From Sphingorhabdus sp. 109 (GTDB taxonomy: Bacteria; Pseudomonadota; Alphaproteobacteria; Sphingomonadales; Sphingomonadaceae): 64,000 nt of DNA. Numbering within the stretch: position 1 is the first letter of the stretch; each line of letters starts with the position of its first letter. Shown here one piece after another: positions 9,041 through 18,944 of the stretch. The translations under genes were made by a program, and so were the position numbers. Where the stretch lies: NCBI RefSeq assembly GCF_902506555.1, contig NZ_LR732707.1, forward strand, positions 3,500,917-3,564,916, given 5' to 3'. The notes beneath the pieces are model-generated. The model was given only the letters and a program-made list of their open reading frames with translations. It made no database searches and was not told the DNA's origin.

Positions 9041-9256
9041 ATGACCGAGGATAAAAAGACTCAATCTGTTGACGAAAAAAACTGGCCCGGCTTATCGGAG
9101 CTTGATCGTGCACTCGCGGAGGACAGCTTGACCGCTTATACTTGGAAAAAGACTTGGCGTGATCCTTGGGGACGTTTTGGATTGATCGTATTCTTCATAG
9201 CTTTCCTAGCTTTCGCAATATTTGTCGCAATTTACGATGGTCTCATCCAAATCTAA
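9041..9256 (+). CDS. Small single-pass membrane protein, function unknown
   Basis: A 71-aa protein: charged N-terminal half (acidic, Lys-rich) followed by one C-terminal transmembrane helix (FGLIVFFIAFLAFAIFVAIY). The start is supported by a GAGTAGGAAAA ribosome site. It converges with traG, the two stops being 1 bp apart, and the short hairpin CTTGGT/ACCAAG at 9003-9023 lies just upstream. No family recognised. Its place at the end of the tra operon suggests a cargo or entry-exclusion-type role, but nothing in the sequence proves this. Confidence 0.6.
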   Translation: MTEDKKTQSVDEKNWPGLSELDRALAEDSLTAYTWKKTWRDPWGRFGLIVFFIAFLAFAIFVAIYDGLIQI

Positions 9257-9257
9257 A

Positions 9258-11963
9258 TCACTTCCATTCCTTAACATCATCGGCTGCTTCAGCGCTAGCT
9301 CCGCGAGCATTGCGGGTGCGTTTCTGTAGCGCATCTTGAACCGTCCCAACCCGTTTTTTGCCTCGCGATTGAGCGCCGGATACTTCGTCCCGAATACCAT
9401 CAACATCAGGCGGCGCAGACACTGACCCGCTTCCTGATCCTCCGAGTGGAACACTACCTCTTACGGCATCGGCGCTGCCCACACTTGGTTTTTGCACCGG
9501 CGCAAACTCGGGAAGTGTCAGCTTATCTTCAATATCATCATGCAACCGATCCGCATATCCTGCCACAAACCGCGTTTGCAGCTCCTGTCCTTCTGCACTG
9601 AGCTGGAAGTTCACATCATCAAACCGCGCATTGCCATAAAAATCTCGGTTGGAGTCCATTTCAGCCATACCCCATTCACGGTACGTCTGGCTGAGGTTCA
9701 AAGATCCGGCAGCACTATTGGTTTCATACCATGTCGCTTGGTTTTCGAGGCGGCTGGCAAGCTCCTCTGCACGTCTCGCTTCGACGGTATAGCTTTGCGC
9801 TTCAGAAAGTGAGCTGGTCAGGCCCGACGCGCTGTTGGAGATGGCGGAACTGCTGCTGGAACTGACACTGCGGACAAAACCATCGCGGGTATTGGACCAG
9901 TTACGGCTATCAGAAATCTGGTTCAGGCTTCCCATGATCCGGTTGCGGTCTTCCGAAGCAATTCCGATATCACTATCGGTCCAGCTGTGATTTCGTCCAC
10001 CTTTGAGTCCGAGGTTCGCTCCTAGCGCTCCTTTCTCACCTTTTACGCCGAGACCACCTTCGCCGTTCAGGAACCATGATACTGTTATGTCATCGGCGGC
10101 GCGTCGCGACAGACCATATTGCTGCTGCAAGTTTCTCGACGCTGAATCCACCTCGCTGAACGCCTTGTTGACGCTGTTGCTTTCGTTGGTGCCGACTGCG
10201 GTTTCTGAAGAATTTCCCTGACTGTATGTATTTCTGAGCTCGTTAAACCGGGTGACGGCAGAACTGGTCGATTGCTGGGCAAGGTTTGAAAACGTTTCAC
10301 TTTGTGATCGACTGCTGGACGCCAACGTGGAAAGCCTAGAAGTAAAATCCTGCCCCAATGTCGGTGTGAACGGATAGGCAGAATTGGGAACTTGGTCAAA
10401 ACTGTTGTCGGGGAAACTGGTAGTCTGCGTTCCGCTTGCGCTAAACCCGCGTGTCTGCGCCGCGCCATAGGAAATGTTCGGCGCAATAGACCCTTGGGCA
10501 AATTGCTTCGAAAACACGCTCGAATTTTCAATATTACTGTTGCCAAGCGACACATTGCCAGTGCTGGCTTCTCGCGCCGCTTCTTCTGCTGCATTTTGCG
10601 ATGGATTGAGATAAGAAGTGGCTTGACCCGAAATCGCAAGCGCGCCTCTGGCGATCCCGCCAGCGAGAAAGGGAATAGAGGCAACCAGATATCCTGCCAG
10701 CACGCCAATATCATTATTTACATCAACCATACCGGAGAAGTTTGCTAGACTTAGCCCAGTCCCGCCTGCGGCACCGCCAACGTCAGATGCACCTTTGAAC
10801 ATCAAGATCATGTGCAAAATAACAAACAATGGCCCCCATGCCGCGAGATAGAAGAAGCCGGTAATATAACCCCGCAGTGCCGTTGGTCCGGTTCTTGGCA
10901 TCAGGAATAGCGGGAAAAGCACCGGAAACAGTGCGTAGAATACCACTGTCAGCACGATATTGAGGATGGGTACCCATTTCATCGCATTTTGGGCAATCGA
11001 ACTATAAGTACGCTCAGTCTGGATGTCGGCGCGGGTCTGGGCAAAAACATCAACGCTTGATGTGCCGCTAGAGCCCGCCATTCCGTGCATCGCCTGTTTC
11101 ATAGCGTTGATAGTCAGCACTTGCCGGAATATCTCGCTGGCGTTTTTGGAAACCCCGCTCAAATAACTATACGCAATGGGTAGATCAGCAAATAGCTTGG
11201 CTTTTGCTAGCGCAGCGGTTTGTTTGGGATAGAGCTGACGGCCAAAGATGGTCCCCATCTCATCGATCATCGCGGTCCATTGGCTATTCAGATCATTATA
11301 GGCCGCGCGGCAGGTTATGATATTGGCGCTGACACTATCATCGGGATTGCGGGTCAGGAACTTTTGCGCGCGCGCTACGCTTCCCGGCGCAATCACCGCC
11401 CAGATGTCATCGCTTGCCGACAGTTCCTTCATCGAATAGCGACCGAGAAGCAGATCATAGAAGACGCATTGACGGAAATGCTCGTCGAGATTGGCGGCAA
11501 ATTCAGGATCGGAAATACGCAAACTGCGCGTCGAATCAAATAGCCGCGAGCCATAGATCATTCCATTTTTTGAATAATCCAGATCAGTTGGCAGCCCGAA
11601 CACAGTCTCGGAGGAGCGCACCAGATAGTCGCCGACCTGACTGGTAAAGCTTGCCATCAGTGCCAGCCCCAAGGGAACGTTGGCAACTTCGGCTGGTGCC
11701 AGTGATGGATTGATCCTGTCGGTGACATGGACATCGAGACGCGGCACCATCAGGCACATGTAGATCAGCGTTGCGCCTAAAAACCAGTGAAGCCATGCGC
11801 GCCAGTCCTGATTGAACGCGACCACTATCACCGACAATGCAAGCCCCATCACCATGGCGACCTGGATCAGACTTTTATAGCCGCCTGCACCGGTCCACGC
11901 TGCAACGGCATTGAGGACATTGACGATATATTCGCCGCCGCCAATTGTGAATATCTCGACCAT
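9258..11963 (-). CDS. traG: TraG, mating-pair stabilisation and pilus assembly protein
   Basis: Large (901 aa) inner-membrane protein, last gene of the F-type operon. The N-terminal half is multi-pass (segments around residues 35-75 and 330-440, for example VFYALFPVLFPLFLM), as in TraG_N. The C-terminal half is hydrophilic, rich in Ser, Asn and Gln, and probably extends into the periplasm. In F, the N-terminal region is needed for pilus assembly and the C-terminal region for mating-pair stabilisation and entry exclusion. It follows traH with a 15-nt gap, as in F. Confidence 0.9.
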   Translation of the reverse strand: MVEIFTIGGGEYIVNVLNAVAAWTGAGGYKSLIQVAMVMGLALSVIVVAFNQDWRAWLHWFLGATLIYMCLMVPRLDVHVTDRINPSLAPAEVANVPLGLALMASFTSQVGDYLVRSSETVFGLPTDLDYSKNGMIYGSRLFDSTRSLRISDPEFAANLDEHFRQCVFYDLLLGRYSMKELSASDDIWAVIAPGSVARAQKFLTRNPDDSVSANIITCRAAYNDLNSQWTAMIDEMGTIFGRQLYPKQTAALAKAKLFADLPIAYSYLSGVSKNASEIFRQVLTINAMKQAMHGMAGSSGTSSVDVFAQTRADIQTERTYSSIAQNAMKWVPILNIVLTVVFYALFPVLFPLFLMPRTGPTALRGYITGFFYLAAWGPLFVILHMILMFKGASDVGGAAGGTGLSLANFSGMVDVNNDIGVLAGYLVASIPFLAGGIARGALAISGQATSYLNPSQNAAEEAAREASTGNVSLGNSNIENSSVFSKQFAQGSIAPNISYGAAQTRGFSASGTQTTSFPDNSFDQVPNSAYPFTPTLGQDFTSRLSTLASSSRSQSETFSNLAQQSTSSAVTRFNELRNTYSQGNSSETAVGTNESNSVNKAFSEVDSASRNLQQQYGLSRRAADDITVSWFLNGEGGLGVKGEKGALGANLGLKGGRNHSWTDSDIGIASEDRNRIMGSLNQISDSRNWSNTRDGFVRSVSSSSSSAISNSASGLTSSLSEAQSYTVEARRAEELASRLENQATWYETNSAAGSLNLSQTYREWGMAEMDSNRDFYGNARFDDVNFQLSAEGQELQTRFVAGYADRLHDDIEDKLTLPEFAPVQKPSVGSADAVRGSVPLGGSGSGSVSAPPDVDGIRDEVSGAQSRGKKRVGTVQDALQKRTRNARGASAEAADDVKEWK

Positions 11964-11978
11964 CTGCCTATGCCCAAC

Positions 11979-13409
11979 TCAAGGTGTCAGCGAGCGGTTT
12001 TGAACCGCGCGCGACCAGTCGAGGGCTGCTGCCATGGATGGCGACATGGAAGCGGAGAGCATATTCTCGATCATCGCAGTCTTTTCAATGATCTGCATGA
12101 TAGCGCTGACTTTGGCCTGACTGTTAGATTGTCTATCCGCCAAGGCGCGGCGCACTTCGCTCATCTGACCTTGCCACATCGCGAGTTTTGCTTCATCCGC
12201 CCCAATGAAGGTGGACATCGAACGACCCGCTTCGCCAACAATCCGTTCAAGCACCGCAAACAGCAGATCAACCGAGGCAATTTCAGCGAGAGTCTCGCGG
12301 TCATCGGTTGGCATGCCGCGACCGTAAGCCGCCTGAACGGTAAGGATTTTATAGAGCGGCACCGATGCAACCTGCAGCAATTCTTTTTCGGCATTGCCGA
12401 TCGCCGTGTCGGCGCGAATAGCCTCGACCATGCTGGTGATCAGTGCAGCGACACGAGGGCGAATGGCCTTAGAGCTAGCAAGGCTCATATTGCGAAACGT
12501 TGGATCGAGGCATTGATCGGCTTCATCGCAATCAAACACCTTGATGGTCTGTCCCGATGTGCCGTCCAGCAATGCAGTTACTAATGTCGAGGAGGCATCG
12601 CCGGCGAACGGCACAAATTTTCCAGGAGATGCGTCTTTGGGCGGTACATATATAATAGTGCCAATGAGCGTCATCGCATATTCTGCGAGTTCGCGGTCAA
12701 AGCTGCCGCCAGGATTGAAGAAGGCGGATTTCTTGAGGATATGCCATGTGTAGTTGCGCGCGACGCCAGGATTTACATCGGCGTAATCACTGCCAGCACC
12801 GGCGTTTGTGGAATCGCGCTGGCCTTTGGTACCGCAACCATGTTTGGCGGCAGCATAATCTGTGAAAATGCCTTCCGAATTACCAATCGCCTCGCAGATT
12901 GCCTTGTCAGCTAGATCACCCTTTGGCCAGATACCGCCCACCAGTCCCTGCGCCATTTCGCAGCTATTAATATTGAGATTGTTCATGAGCTGCGCTTTTT
13001 GCGAAAACTCCTGCATGATCTTCGAGCATTCCGGGCAAACCGTGTCGATGGCGAGGCTGAAGGCAAAGCCGACCGCGTTGTTCGCCACGGCTTTGAGCAT
13101 CGCGACAATTTCGCTGGCGTTGATGAATGAAAACGAACCTGCAAAAATATCAATACCGCCGCAGCCTGCTTTGGCAGAGGGTAGCTGCAAGTTTGCAATA
13201 TTGGTCGTCTTCTGGGGAAAGCGCGTCCAGACATTACCGAGACTATAATAGCCCGCCGACTGGCCCTCGAATGCGGTAGGTCCGGTGACATTGGCAGCGC
13301 CGCCCATATCATCCATGAACCGGTCCATACTGTCTCCGACATTGGCAGAAAGGGGAGCGATGATTAGACTTGCGGCTGCAATCGTAGCGATTGCTTTTTT
13401 AATAATCAT
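11979..13409 (-). CDS. traH: TraH, F-type pilus assembly / mating-pair protein
   Basis: Periplasmic protein (476 aa) with a signal peptide (MIIKKAIATIAAASLIIAPL) and the conserved TraH opening that includes a Gly-rich, Cys-containing CGGIDIFAGSFSF motif and CPEC. A longer in-frame start at 13481 exists, but the start at 13409 has a GGAAG site upstream and begins the signal peptide directly. It overlaps traF by 11 nt. In F, TraH works with TraF, TrbI, TraW and TraU in pilus extension and retraction at the outer membrane. Confidence 0.9.
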   Translation of the reverse strand: MIIKKAIATIAAASLIIAPLSANVGDSMDRFMDDMGGAANVTGPTAFEGQSAGYYSLGNVWTRFPQKTTNIANLQLPSAKAGCGGIDIFAGSFSFINASEIVAMLKAVANNAVGFAFSLAIDTVCPECSKIMQEFSQKAQLMNNLNINSCEMAQGLVGGIWPKGDLADKAICEAIGNSEGIFTDYAAAKHGCGTKGQRDSTNAGAGSDYADVNPGVARNYTWHILKKSAFFNPGGSFDRELAEYAMTLIGTIIYVPPKDASPGKFVPFAGDASSTLVTALLDGTSGQTIKVFDCDEADQCLDPTFRNMSLASSKAIRPRVAALITSMVEAIRADTAIGNAEKELLQVASVPLYKILTVQAAYGRGMPTDDRETLAEIASVDLLFAVLERIVGEAGRSMSTFIGADEAKLAMWQGQMSEVRRALADRQSNSQAKVSAIMQIIEKTAMIENMLSASMSPSMAAALDWSRAVQNRSLTP

Positions 13410-14274
13410 GTCCGGCTTCCTTTGATGTGAGCAAATAAATACGGTCCTGCAGTTCATCCGCTGAGATGATGCCGTAGCCAATCGGGATGGCCCGGCTTTG
13501 CGCGCTATCCCAAAGCACCAGGGCAGGGGTAATTTTAGGCTTCAATCCCATGCGCACGCGTTGCCCGGTCTCGACGGTGTAATTTTGGAAATGCTTCGAT
13601 GGTCCGCCATCGGTTGAGATGGCGCGGACCGTCAGTTTCCAGCGACCCGATACTGATTTTACGATTGGCGACATGACCTCACAGGCTCCGCAGCTCTGAG
13701 CAAAAAAGTAAAACAGCCCGTAGCGTTTCCCCAGATTGGCCATGACGGTATCACGCGAAGCGCTTCGCGCATCTTGCCACTGTCTTTTGGCCAGCGTGGA
13801 AACCGGGCGCTCGAGCGTGTAATCCAGATCGGGTTGCTGCCAGATCGCGCGCTGCCAAACGTCCGAAAACAGCGACGCGCGGTCGAGCTGTTCGCGTTGG
13901 AAGCGTATATAAGCGATAACATTCTCGCGGGTTGGTTCGAGAATGGCTTTGGCTTTAAGCTCGCGCAATTCCTTCGTGACCGCATCGAGTTTCTCGCTTG
14001 CGCTTGTCTGTGGTTCTGGCGGCAGCGCTTCCATTTCAGGCGGCTTTGGTTTGGTGCAATAGAACCAGTAGCCTAGCCGGCGCTTCTCGCAGTAGAGTTC
14101 ATCCGCGCTGGTTCGCGCGGTATTGGTTGGTGGGTCAATTGGATTGGATGTTGCGCCTTGCGCAAATGCCGGACTGATGGCGGCGTCAATAAGAAACACG
14201 ATTGCAAGGACAAGCACGGCCAAGCCGCCGAGCGCTAAGGGCAGGGGAAACCTTCGGGCTAAGTTGTTCTTCAT
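13399..14274 (-). CDS. traF: TraF, thioredoxin-like conjugal pilus assembly protein
   Basis: A 291-aa periplasmic protein with an N-terminal membrane or signal segment (LALGGLAVLVLAIVFLI) and a thioredoxin-fold C-terminal half. Unlike F plasmid TraF, it keeps a CxxC motif (SCGACEV, about residue 197), so it may be redox active. It overlaps traN (ATGA) and traH. The presence of a DsbC-like gene in the same operon and of Cys-rich TraN, TraU and TraH fits a need for disulfide formation in the pilus machinery. Confidence 0.9.
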   Translation of the reverse strand: MKNNLARRFPLPLALGGLAVLVLAIVFLIDAAISPAFAQGATSNPIDPPTNTARTSADELYCEKRRLGYWFYCTKPKPPEMEALPPEPQTSASEKLDAVTKELRELKAKAILEPTRENVIAYIRFQREQLDRASLFSDVWQRAIWQQPDLDYTLERPVSTLAKRQWQDARSASRDTVMANLGKRYGLFYFFAQSCGACEVMSPIVKSVSGRWKLTVRAISTDGGPSKHFQNYTVETGQRVRMGLKPKITPALVLWDSAQSRAIPIGYGIISADELQDRIYLLTSKEAGHDY

Positions 14275-16004
14275 GGGCCTGATCTCTCGTAGAAGTTTTG
14301 AATTTTCTGCTGGATGTCATTGGCCGCTTCGAGTTCATCGGGCAGGCGGGCAGCTTCGGTAAATTCAGAGTAGATTTCGGAAAAATCCATTTTTGAAAGA
14401 TCAAGCTGCGCGAATTCCTCAATCGAGAATCCATGACATTGTTCGTCTTTCGCGCGTGCCCAGGGCTTGGGAAGCTGCGCGCGGCCTTGCTCCTGCAAAA
14501 TACGCGATAATTTCGAGGTGAAGCAGCAATATGCCTTCTTCTTGGTGATGCAGATGCCGAGGATCTTCTTCGAGCAATAGCTGCCGACATAGGCACACAG
14601 TCCATTTGCATCGCGTTGGTGAAGGAGGATCTCTTGCGTGTTGCAGCCCAGCGCAACCAGCAGACTGATACCGGGAATAAGCGGAAAGCCTTTCCCCTTG
14701 CAGCAGTTAAGTACGCCAAAGACTTTCGAGCCGCACGTTTCGCGCTCGCCTTTGAAAAGCGTCAATGTGTCCGGATCAAATTGTCCCCGCGCATCGTCCA
14801 TCGCATGGAGGGCAACAGCGGCATCTTTGAACTCATCATTGGGCGTACGTTCGATTGTCTCGCATGATCCGTCGATGCAATAGACATCGCCGTCACAAAT
14901 ATACTGGTTGCCTGAGCCTTGCGTATCTGGAAGCGGGCAATCATAAACGCGCTCTATCGTTGAACAGGGATTATCTTCGCTCAGGCAATCTTGCCGCAGC
15001 AACTGGCAAGCCGGATCATTGTCGAGTTCCTCGCAATCATTGGCAGCGCGCCGCGCATTGCATTGATAGGCCCGCTCCCATGCCCAACAGGGTTTTGTCA
15101 CCGGCACTCCGTCTATGATGCGGGTTTCCGGGTCGCTGTCGCTACAAGTTTCGGCTGTTTGCTCGCAATCTGCATCTTCGGCGAAAGTCCGGCATGCGGC
15201 ATCATTTTTGTTTTCCTGAATAATGTTCTCAGATGATGTCGCGTAGGGCGTTTCTCCCGCGACAGGCGCGCTGCAGCTCATTTCAACATAGGGCTCGCCG
15301 GGTTCAACGCAGTATCTCGGGCCATATCCGTTGTCATGCCACTGCAAACATGGTCCTGGACGTAATCCGGTCCTACGGCATCCATTTGCGTTAAATATCT
15401 CGCAAGAAGGGACGCCGCCAAAACCATATGGGCTGATGTAGCTGCACAGATAATGATATTGGGTCCGCGCTTCGACGCTTACATCCAGATAGATGCTGCA
15501 GCTCTCGTTTGTTTCTTCCAGCGCCACCCCGCTATTGCAGGTTGCTGTATAACGGCCCGGCGATCCGGGAGAAGGTGGAAGCGGAACGCAGCGCCCCTCC
15601 GCTCCGCTAACTTCCATATCGCTGGTATAGGCAAGCGGGTCTTCGTTGATCGATTTAGACCGAGCAGTGACCGCTTTGATTTCATCTATCTCAAACTTAG
15701 CCCGCCGGGTATTGGAATCCTTAATCGCTTTCATGCCTTCGTGGCTGCGCGCTGCAGCCCGCGCATCGCCTTCAATACGTTCCGGATTATTGGCATAATC
15801 GGCCTCAGCTGGATTTGATGTGTAGCCGGGAATACGCGAAGCATCAGGCTGCGTGCTTGCATTTGCGCGCGCGCGTTTCTGCTGTTTGCCAGCAAAAGCT
15901 TTTCCTTCTTCTCTCGCCGCCTCACGGTCCTGCGCGGCCAGTAGTGATCCTGCGGAGAAACTGATGATCATGACGGCGAGTAGAATTGTGTTCAAAAACT
16001 TCAT
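14271..16004 (-). CDS. traN: TraN, Cys-rich outer-membrane mating-pair protein
   Basis: A 577-aa protein with a signal peptide (MKFLNTILLAVMIISFSAG) and very high Cys content, about 50 Cys, mostly in residues 130-520. In F-type systems TraN is an outer-membrane protein that stabilises mating pairs by contacting recipient surface proteins. The length and Cys spacing fit the family, and the position between trbC and traF matches other F-type operons. The central variable part is where recipient specificity would be expected. Confidence 0.88.
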   Translation of the reverse strand: MKFLNTILLAVMIISFSAGSLLAAQDREAAREEGKAFAGKQQKRARANASTQPDASRIPGYTSNPAEADYANNPERIEGDARAAARSHEGMKAIKDSNTRRAKFEIDEIKAVTARSKSINEDPLAYTSDMEVSGAEGRCVPLPPSPGSPGRYTATCNSGVALEETNESCSIYLDVSVEARTQYHYLCSYISPYGFGGVPSCEIFNANGCRRTGLRPGPCLQWHDNGYGPRYCVEPGEPYVEMSCSAPVAGETPYATSSENIIQENKNDAACRTFAEDADCEQTAETCSDSDPETRIIDGVPVTKPCWAWERAYQCNARRAANDCEELDNDPACQLLRQDCLSEDNPCSTIERVYDCPLPDTQGSGNQYICDGDVYCIDGSCETIERTPNDEFKDAAVALHAMDDARGQFDPDTLTLFKGERETCGSKVFGVLNCCKGKGFPLIPGISLLVALGCNTQEILLHQRDANGLCAYVGSYCSKKILGICITKKKAYCCFTSKLSRILQEQGRAQLPKPWARAKDEQCHGFSIEEFAQLDLSKMDFSEIYSEFTEAARLPDELEAANDIQQKIQNFYERSGP

Positions 16005-16007
16005 CGC

Positions 16008-16775
16008 TCAGCGCTCCTTCTTCAGGCGGGCAAGGTGCAGCGCAGCGAGACGCGATCCCGGACCAGCGCCGCCCGCAAATGTTTCCAGCGCATATTCTAC
16101 GCTGACATTGCCGGTCATCCGGTCATGGGGTGGGACCGCACCTTTGCAGTCAAAGCCGTCGCACAGAGTAAAATCGGAGGAGACCATGACGAAACTGGGC
16201 GCAGCCTTGACATCGAAAGCGCGAAATAGCCTGGGATCAATACCGAGCGCGGATAATTGCTCGCCGTTTGATGCCATGGCGGTGAGCATTTTTGTCAGCT
16301 GTTTGGCGCTGCCTCCGGGGAAACCGCGCAGCACCGTGACCCCGCCTGCCGCTGATGTGTCGTGAACGAGTTTTTTCAAAGACTGGGGCGGCATCGACAG
16401 ACTTGCAAAGGCAATGAAACGCGGTGCGTCGCCGAGATTGGCCTGGGCCATTTTTGCATGGTCCGAAATCATCCGCTCGAAATCAAAGACTTCGTCTTTT
16501 TTGTTGTCGTTGTTTCTGTGTTTCCGCTGGACAGTCTTCGTATATCGCTCGCCATTAGCCCTTGCCTGGTCTTGGGTCTGACGGGCTTCATCTCGCAAAT
16601 CTCCGCTGCGCATGCGGACATTTTCAGCCAGCGCTTCTGCCTCGGCGGAATAGGATTTGGCCGAAGCACGAATGGACTCAATATCGAGGGCTTCCGAGTT
16701 TTGATTTTGCGCGGCGGCGAAACCCGCCGTGCAAGTGGCCCCGAACAAAAGGAAAAAGGAAATTGTGTTTCTCAT
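16008..16775 (-). CDS. trbC: TrbC, type-F pilin assembly protein
   Basis: A 255-aa periplasmic protein with a signal peptide (MRNTISFFLLFGATCTAG) and a long helical N-terminal region, then the TrbC domain (FIAFASLSMPPQSLKKLV; VLRGFPGG). The frame stays open far upstream to 17129, but that extension lies inside traU. The start at 16775 gives the usual ATGA overlap and a signal peptide. The stop is 4 bp from traN. In F, TrbC is required for piliation together with TraW. Confidence 0.9.
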   Translation of the reverse strand: MRNTISFFLLFGATCTAGFAAAQNQNSEALDIESIRASAKSYSAEAEALAENVRMRSGDLRDEARQTQDQARANGERYTKTVQRKHRNNDNKKDEVFDFERMISDHAKMAQANLGDAPRFIAFASLSMPPQSLKKLVHDTSAAGGVTVLRGFPGGSAKQLTKMLTAMASNGEQLSALGIDPRLFRAFDVKAAPSFVMVSSDFTLCDGFDCKGAVPPHDRMTGNVSVEYALETFAGGAGPGSRLAALHLARLKKER

Positions 16776-17806
16776 AGCGCGCAGCAATTCCGTTTGCGCC
16801 AGACGAGATAGCCCATGTCCTCGCCAATGGCGGGAATGACCTGTCCGGCAGATTGAAAGGTGGTGGAGGCTCCGATGGGCGGGCAGGCATAGCGGCCCTT
16901 GGTCGCAGGATTGGGATTGGTTGCCTGCAGGCGGTATTGCTGCTTGCGCATGATCGGCATCAGATATTTGCCGCACAGACCCTTTTTGCCCATGGTTCCC
17001 CAGGACACCAGTTGGCGGTGTAATTTGAAAGCAAAGCGCGACAGTACGAGCCGCGAGGCCTGGACATGGCCAATGCTGGCCGAGACATTGCCGTTCATTG
17101 GATACATGGATCCCTGACAGCCAGCGCACCAGAAGAGTTCATCGCGCGGCAGATTGACCGTGGCAGAAACACAATCGGCAGCGCAGGCAGCCAGTGCGAG
17201 CGGATTGGCAAACAGCACTGCTTCGGGATTAATAATCGCGGTGAGTTCACTGTCTTGCCAGAGCGGATCAATCTCGGAAATATAGAGAATGTCGACAGAG
17301 CCAGCTTCGAGACAGAGAAAATCGGCAACAATCTCCATCCAGTAGATCAGCGGATAGGCATACCAGTGGACATGCCAGCTTGAATAATATTGGCTGGCCC
17401 CACCAATTGCCGATGGCCCGGAGATGGATCGATAGCCAATGTCAAATCCGGGATCGATCTTGAGCCCGCCGAGATTGACAAAGCACCAGGGCTTCATGCT
17501 GACATCGGCAAGCCGGACCGGCTCCCAGAACCCCATGGCAATGCCCGGGCGCAAACCGCAAAGACAGACGGGCAGGGTTGGGTTTTTAGGATCAGGTCTG
17601 CTTGATGGCCAGATATCCAGGCCGCCAATGGACAGCGGAAAAAGACACGACCAGCAGATATCGGTGATCGGATTGACAAATTTACCGGTGCAGCGGCCAG
17701 GGCCGGCATCAGCGCGCGCCGGGGCTGAGGCGAGCAGGCTGACTGCCAGCAGACATAATAGCAAAGCGGATTTTGTTCCGAACAGTTTTGAAAAGCCCTT
17801 TATCAT
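16772..17806 (-). CDS. traU: TraU, F-type conjugation protein
   Basis: A 344-aa periplasmic protein with a signal peptide cleaved near SAPARA and the conserved Cys-rich TraU core (TDICWSCLFPLSIGG; LPVCLCG; KPWCFVNLGG). About 14 Cys suggest several disulfides. TraU is needed for efficient DNA transfer and contributes to pilus assembly in F. It overlaps traW and trbC by 4 nt each. Confidence 0.93.
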   Translation of the reverse strand: MIKGFSKLFGTKSALLLCLLAVSLLASAPARADAGPGRCTGKFVNPITDICWSCLFPLSIGGLDIWPSSRPDPKNPTLPVCLCGLRPGIAMGFWEPVRLADVSMKPWCFVNLGGLKIDPGFDIGYRSISGPSAIGGASQYYSSWHVHWYAYPLIYWMEIVADFLCLEAGSVDILYISEIDPLWQDSELTAIINPEAVLFANPLALAACAADCVSATVNLPRDELFWCAGCQGSMYPMNGNVSASIGHVQASRLVLSRFAFKLHRQLVSWGTMGKKGLCGKYLMPIMRKQQYRLQATNPNPATKGRYACPPIGASTTFQSAGQVIPAIGEDMGYLVWRKRNCCAL

Positions 17807-18438
17807 TGGGTTGGCCTCCGCTTTTCGGACAGCGTAAATTCGCGGATCCGCAGCATCCGGCCCTGTTGATCGACCATCGCCGGCAGTGCTTTAATATCGA
17901 AATGCGCGGTCAGCTTGCCGCCCTGATCAAAATAGAAACGTCTTTGGCGCGCTTTCATAAGTTTTAGCGGCGCGCCGTTTGTCAGAATGAGTTTTGTTGT
18001 CTTTGGTTTTTGCGCAAACGCCCATTCGAGCTGGGCCGGATCATCGCCGTCTAAAAAAACCAACGCCGCGCGCAATGGAACGGTATCGAGAGGATTGACC
18101 CTGGTTCCTTTGGCCCAGATCCTGCGCCCATCATGATCAAATATATCGGCCTGCAAAGTGATCGTCGGATCGAACATCTGCGTGGTGGCTTTTGTCGCCC
18201 TCACCAATCCTGCGACAGGCTTGGGCCTGTTCACCCTCGCGATGGTGCGGGATTTGAGTTTCTGGTTGAGCCCGTCAATGTCGCCATTCTTGTCCATGGC
18301 CTGAAGGCGCGACTGAATTTGCTTAAGCAGGTCCAACTCGATAATCGGGAAATGTGTACCCTGTTGGCCATAGTCGCGCGCCAAAGCTGATGACGACAGC
18401 AAGGCTGCAATGAGAAAAGGCAAAGATAGTCTGTTCAC
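17803..18438 (-). CDS. traW: TraW, F-type pilus assembly protein
   Basis: A 211-aa periplasmic protein with a signal peptide (LSLPFLIAALLSSSALA) and the TraW domain (DYGQQGTHFPIIE; TRVNPLDTVPL; LPAMVDQQGRMLRI). A longer frame begins at 18477, but GTG 18438 has a strong GGGAGGG site 7 nt upstream, overlaps the S26 peptidase stop as GTGA, and puts the signal peptide at the N terminus. TraW acts with TrbC in pilus assembly. Confidence 0.9.
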   Translation of the reverse strand: MNRLSLPFLIAALLSSSALARDYGQQGTHFPIIELDLLKQIQSRLQAMDKNGDIDGLNQKLKSRTIARVNRPKPVAGLVRATKATTQMFDPTITLQADIFDHDGRRIWAKGTRVNPLDTVPLRAALVFLDGDDPAQLEWAFAQKPKTTKLILTNGAPLKLMKARQRRFYFDQGGKLTAHFDIKALPAMVDQQGRMLRIREFTLSEKRRPTQ

Positions 18439-18944
18439 AATATTGCCCTCCCGGTACCAATAATCCGGGGCGCGCAAATGAACCCGATCTCGCCATAGCG
18501 GCTATCAAAGCCATGTTTATGGGTCGTCCCGACATAATAGCAGCCGTTCGGAATTATCCCTTCAGGGCCTTTGGTTAGCGCGGCCCCTTTGCGGGTTTTG
18601 GGTTTTGTTCGCGCCACAAACGTATTGTTGATGAGGACTTTTTTGCCGTCATGGCGAACCTGATCGCCGGGCATGCCCAGTATTCGTTTGCCAAAAATCT
18701 GCGGTTTCTCGCCGAAATGGTTGATGAGCAATTTCGAGCGTGGCGGCTCGAAAAATATCAAGGTACCGCGGGAAGGTATAAAATTCTTGTTCAGCCAAAA
18801 TGCCCAGTTGGGCAGGCTGGGACTGGCATTGATCAAGAGCGCATGGTTGTCGCTGAATTTGGCAATCGGCGCATAGAGAAGCGGGATCGCTACCAGCAAG
18901 GCCAGAACAAGCGGGCGTTTGAGACGGGATTTGAGCACGTTCAT
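18435..18944 (-). CDS. traF: Conjugative signal peptidase TraF (S26 family)
   Basis: A 169-aa inner-membrane serine peptidase related to the TraF of RP4-type systems. It has an N-terminal transmembrane segment (LVLALLVAIPLLYAPI), a Ser-rich active-site box (INASPSLPNWAFW, Ser about residue 42) and the Lys box KRILGMPGD. The C-terminal DSRYGEIGF segment matches the family box with S-R-x-(Y/F)-G. It probably processes the pilin precursor, replacing the host leader peptidase used by F. The name duplicates that of the thioredoxin-like TraF at 13399, which is unrelated. Confidence 0.88.
   Translation of the reverse strand: MNVLKSRLKRPLVLALLVAIPLLYAPIAKFSDNHALLINASPSLPNWAFWLNKNFIPSRGTLIFFEPPRSKLLINHFGEKPQIFGKRILGMPGDQVRHDGKKVLINNTFVARTKPKTRKGAALTKGPEGIIPNGCYYVGTTHKHGFDSRYGEIGFICAPRIIGTGRAIL

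Noticed and set aside
11787..12584. A 265-codon open frame on the plus strand
   Set aside because: Antisense to traG and traH across their junction, no protein-like features.
16776..17129. Upstream extension of the trbC frame
   Set aside because: It lies wholly inside traU, and the ATG at 16775 begins a signal peptide with the standard 4-nt overlap.
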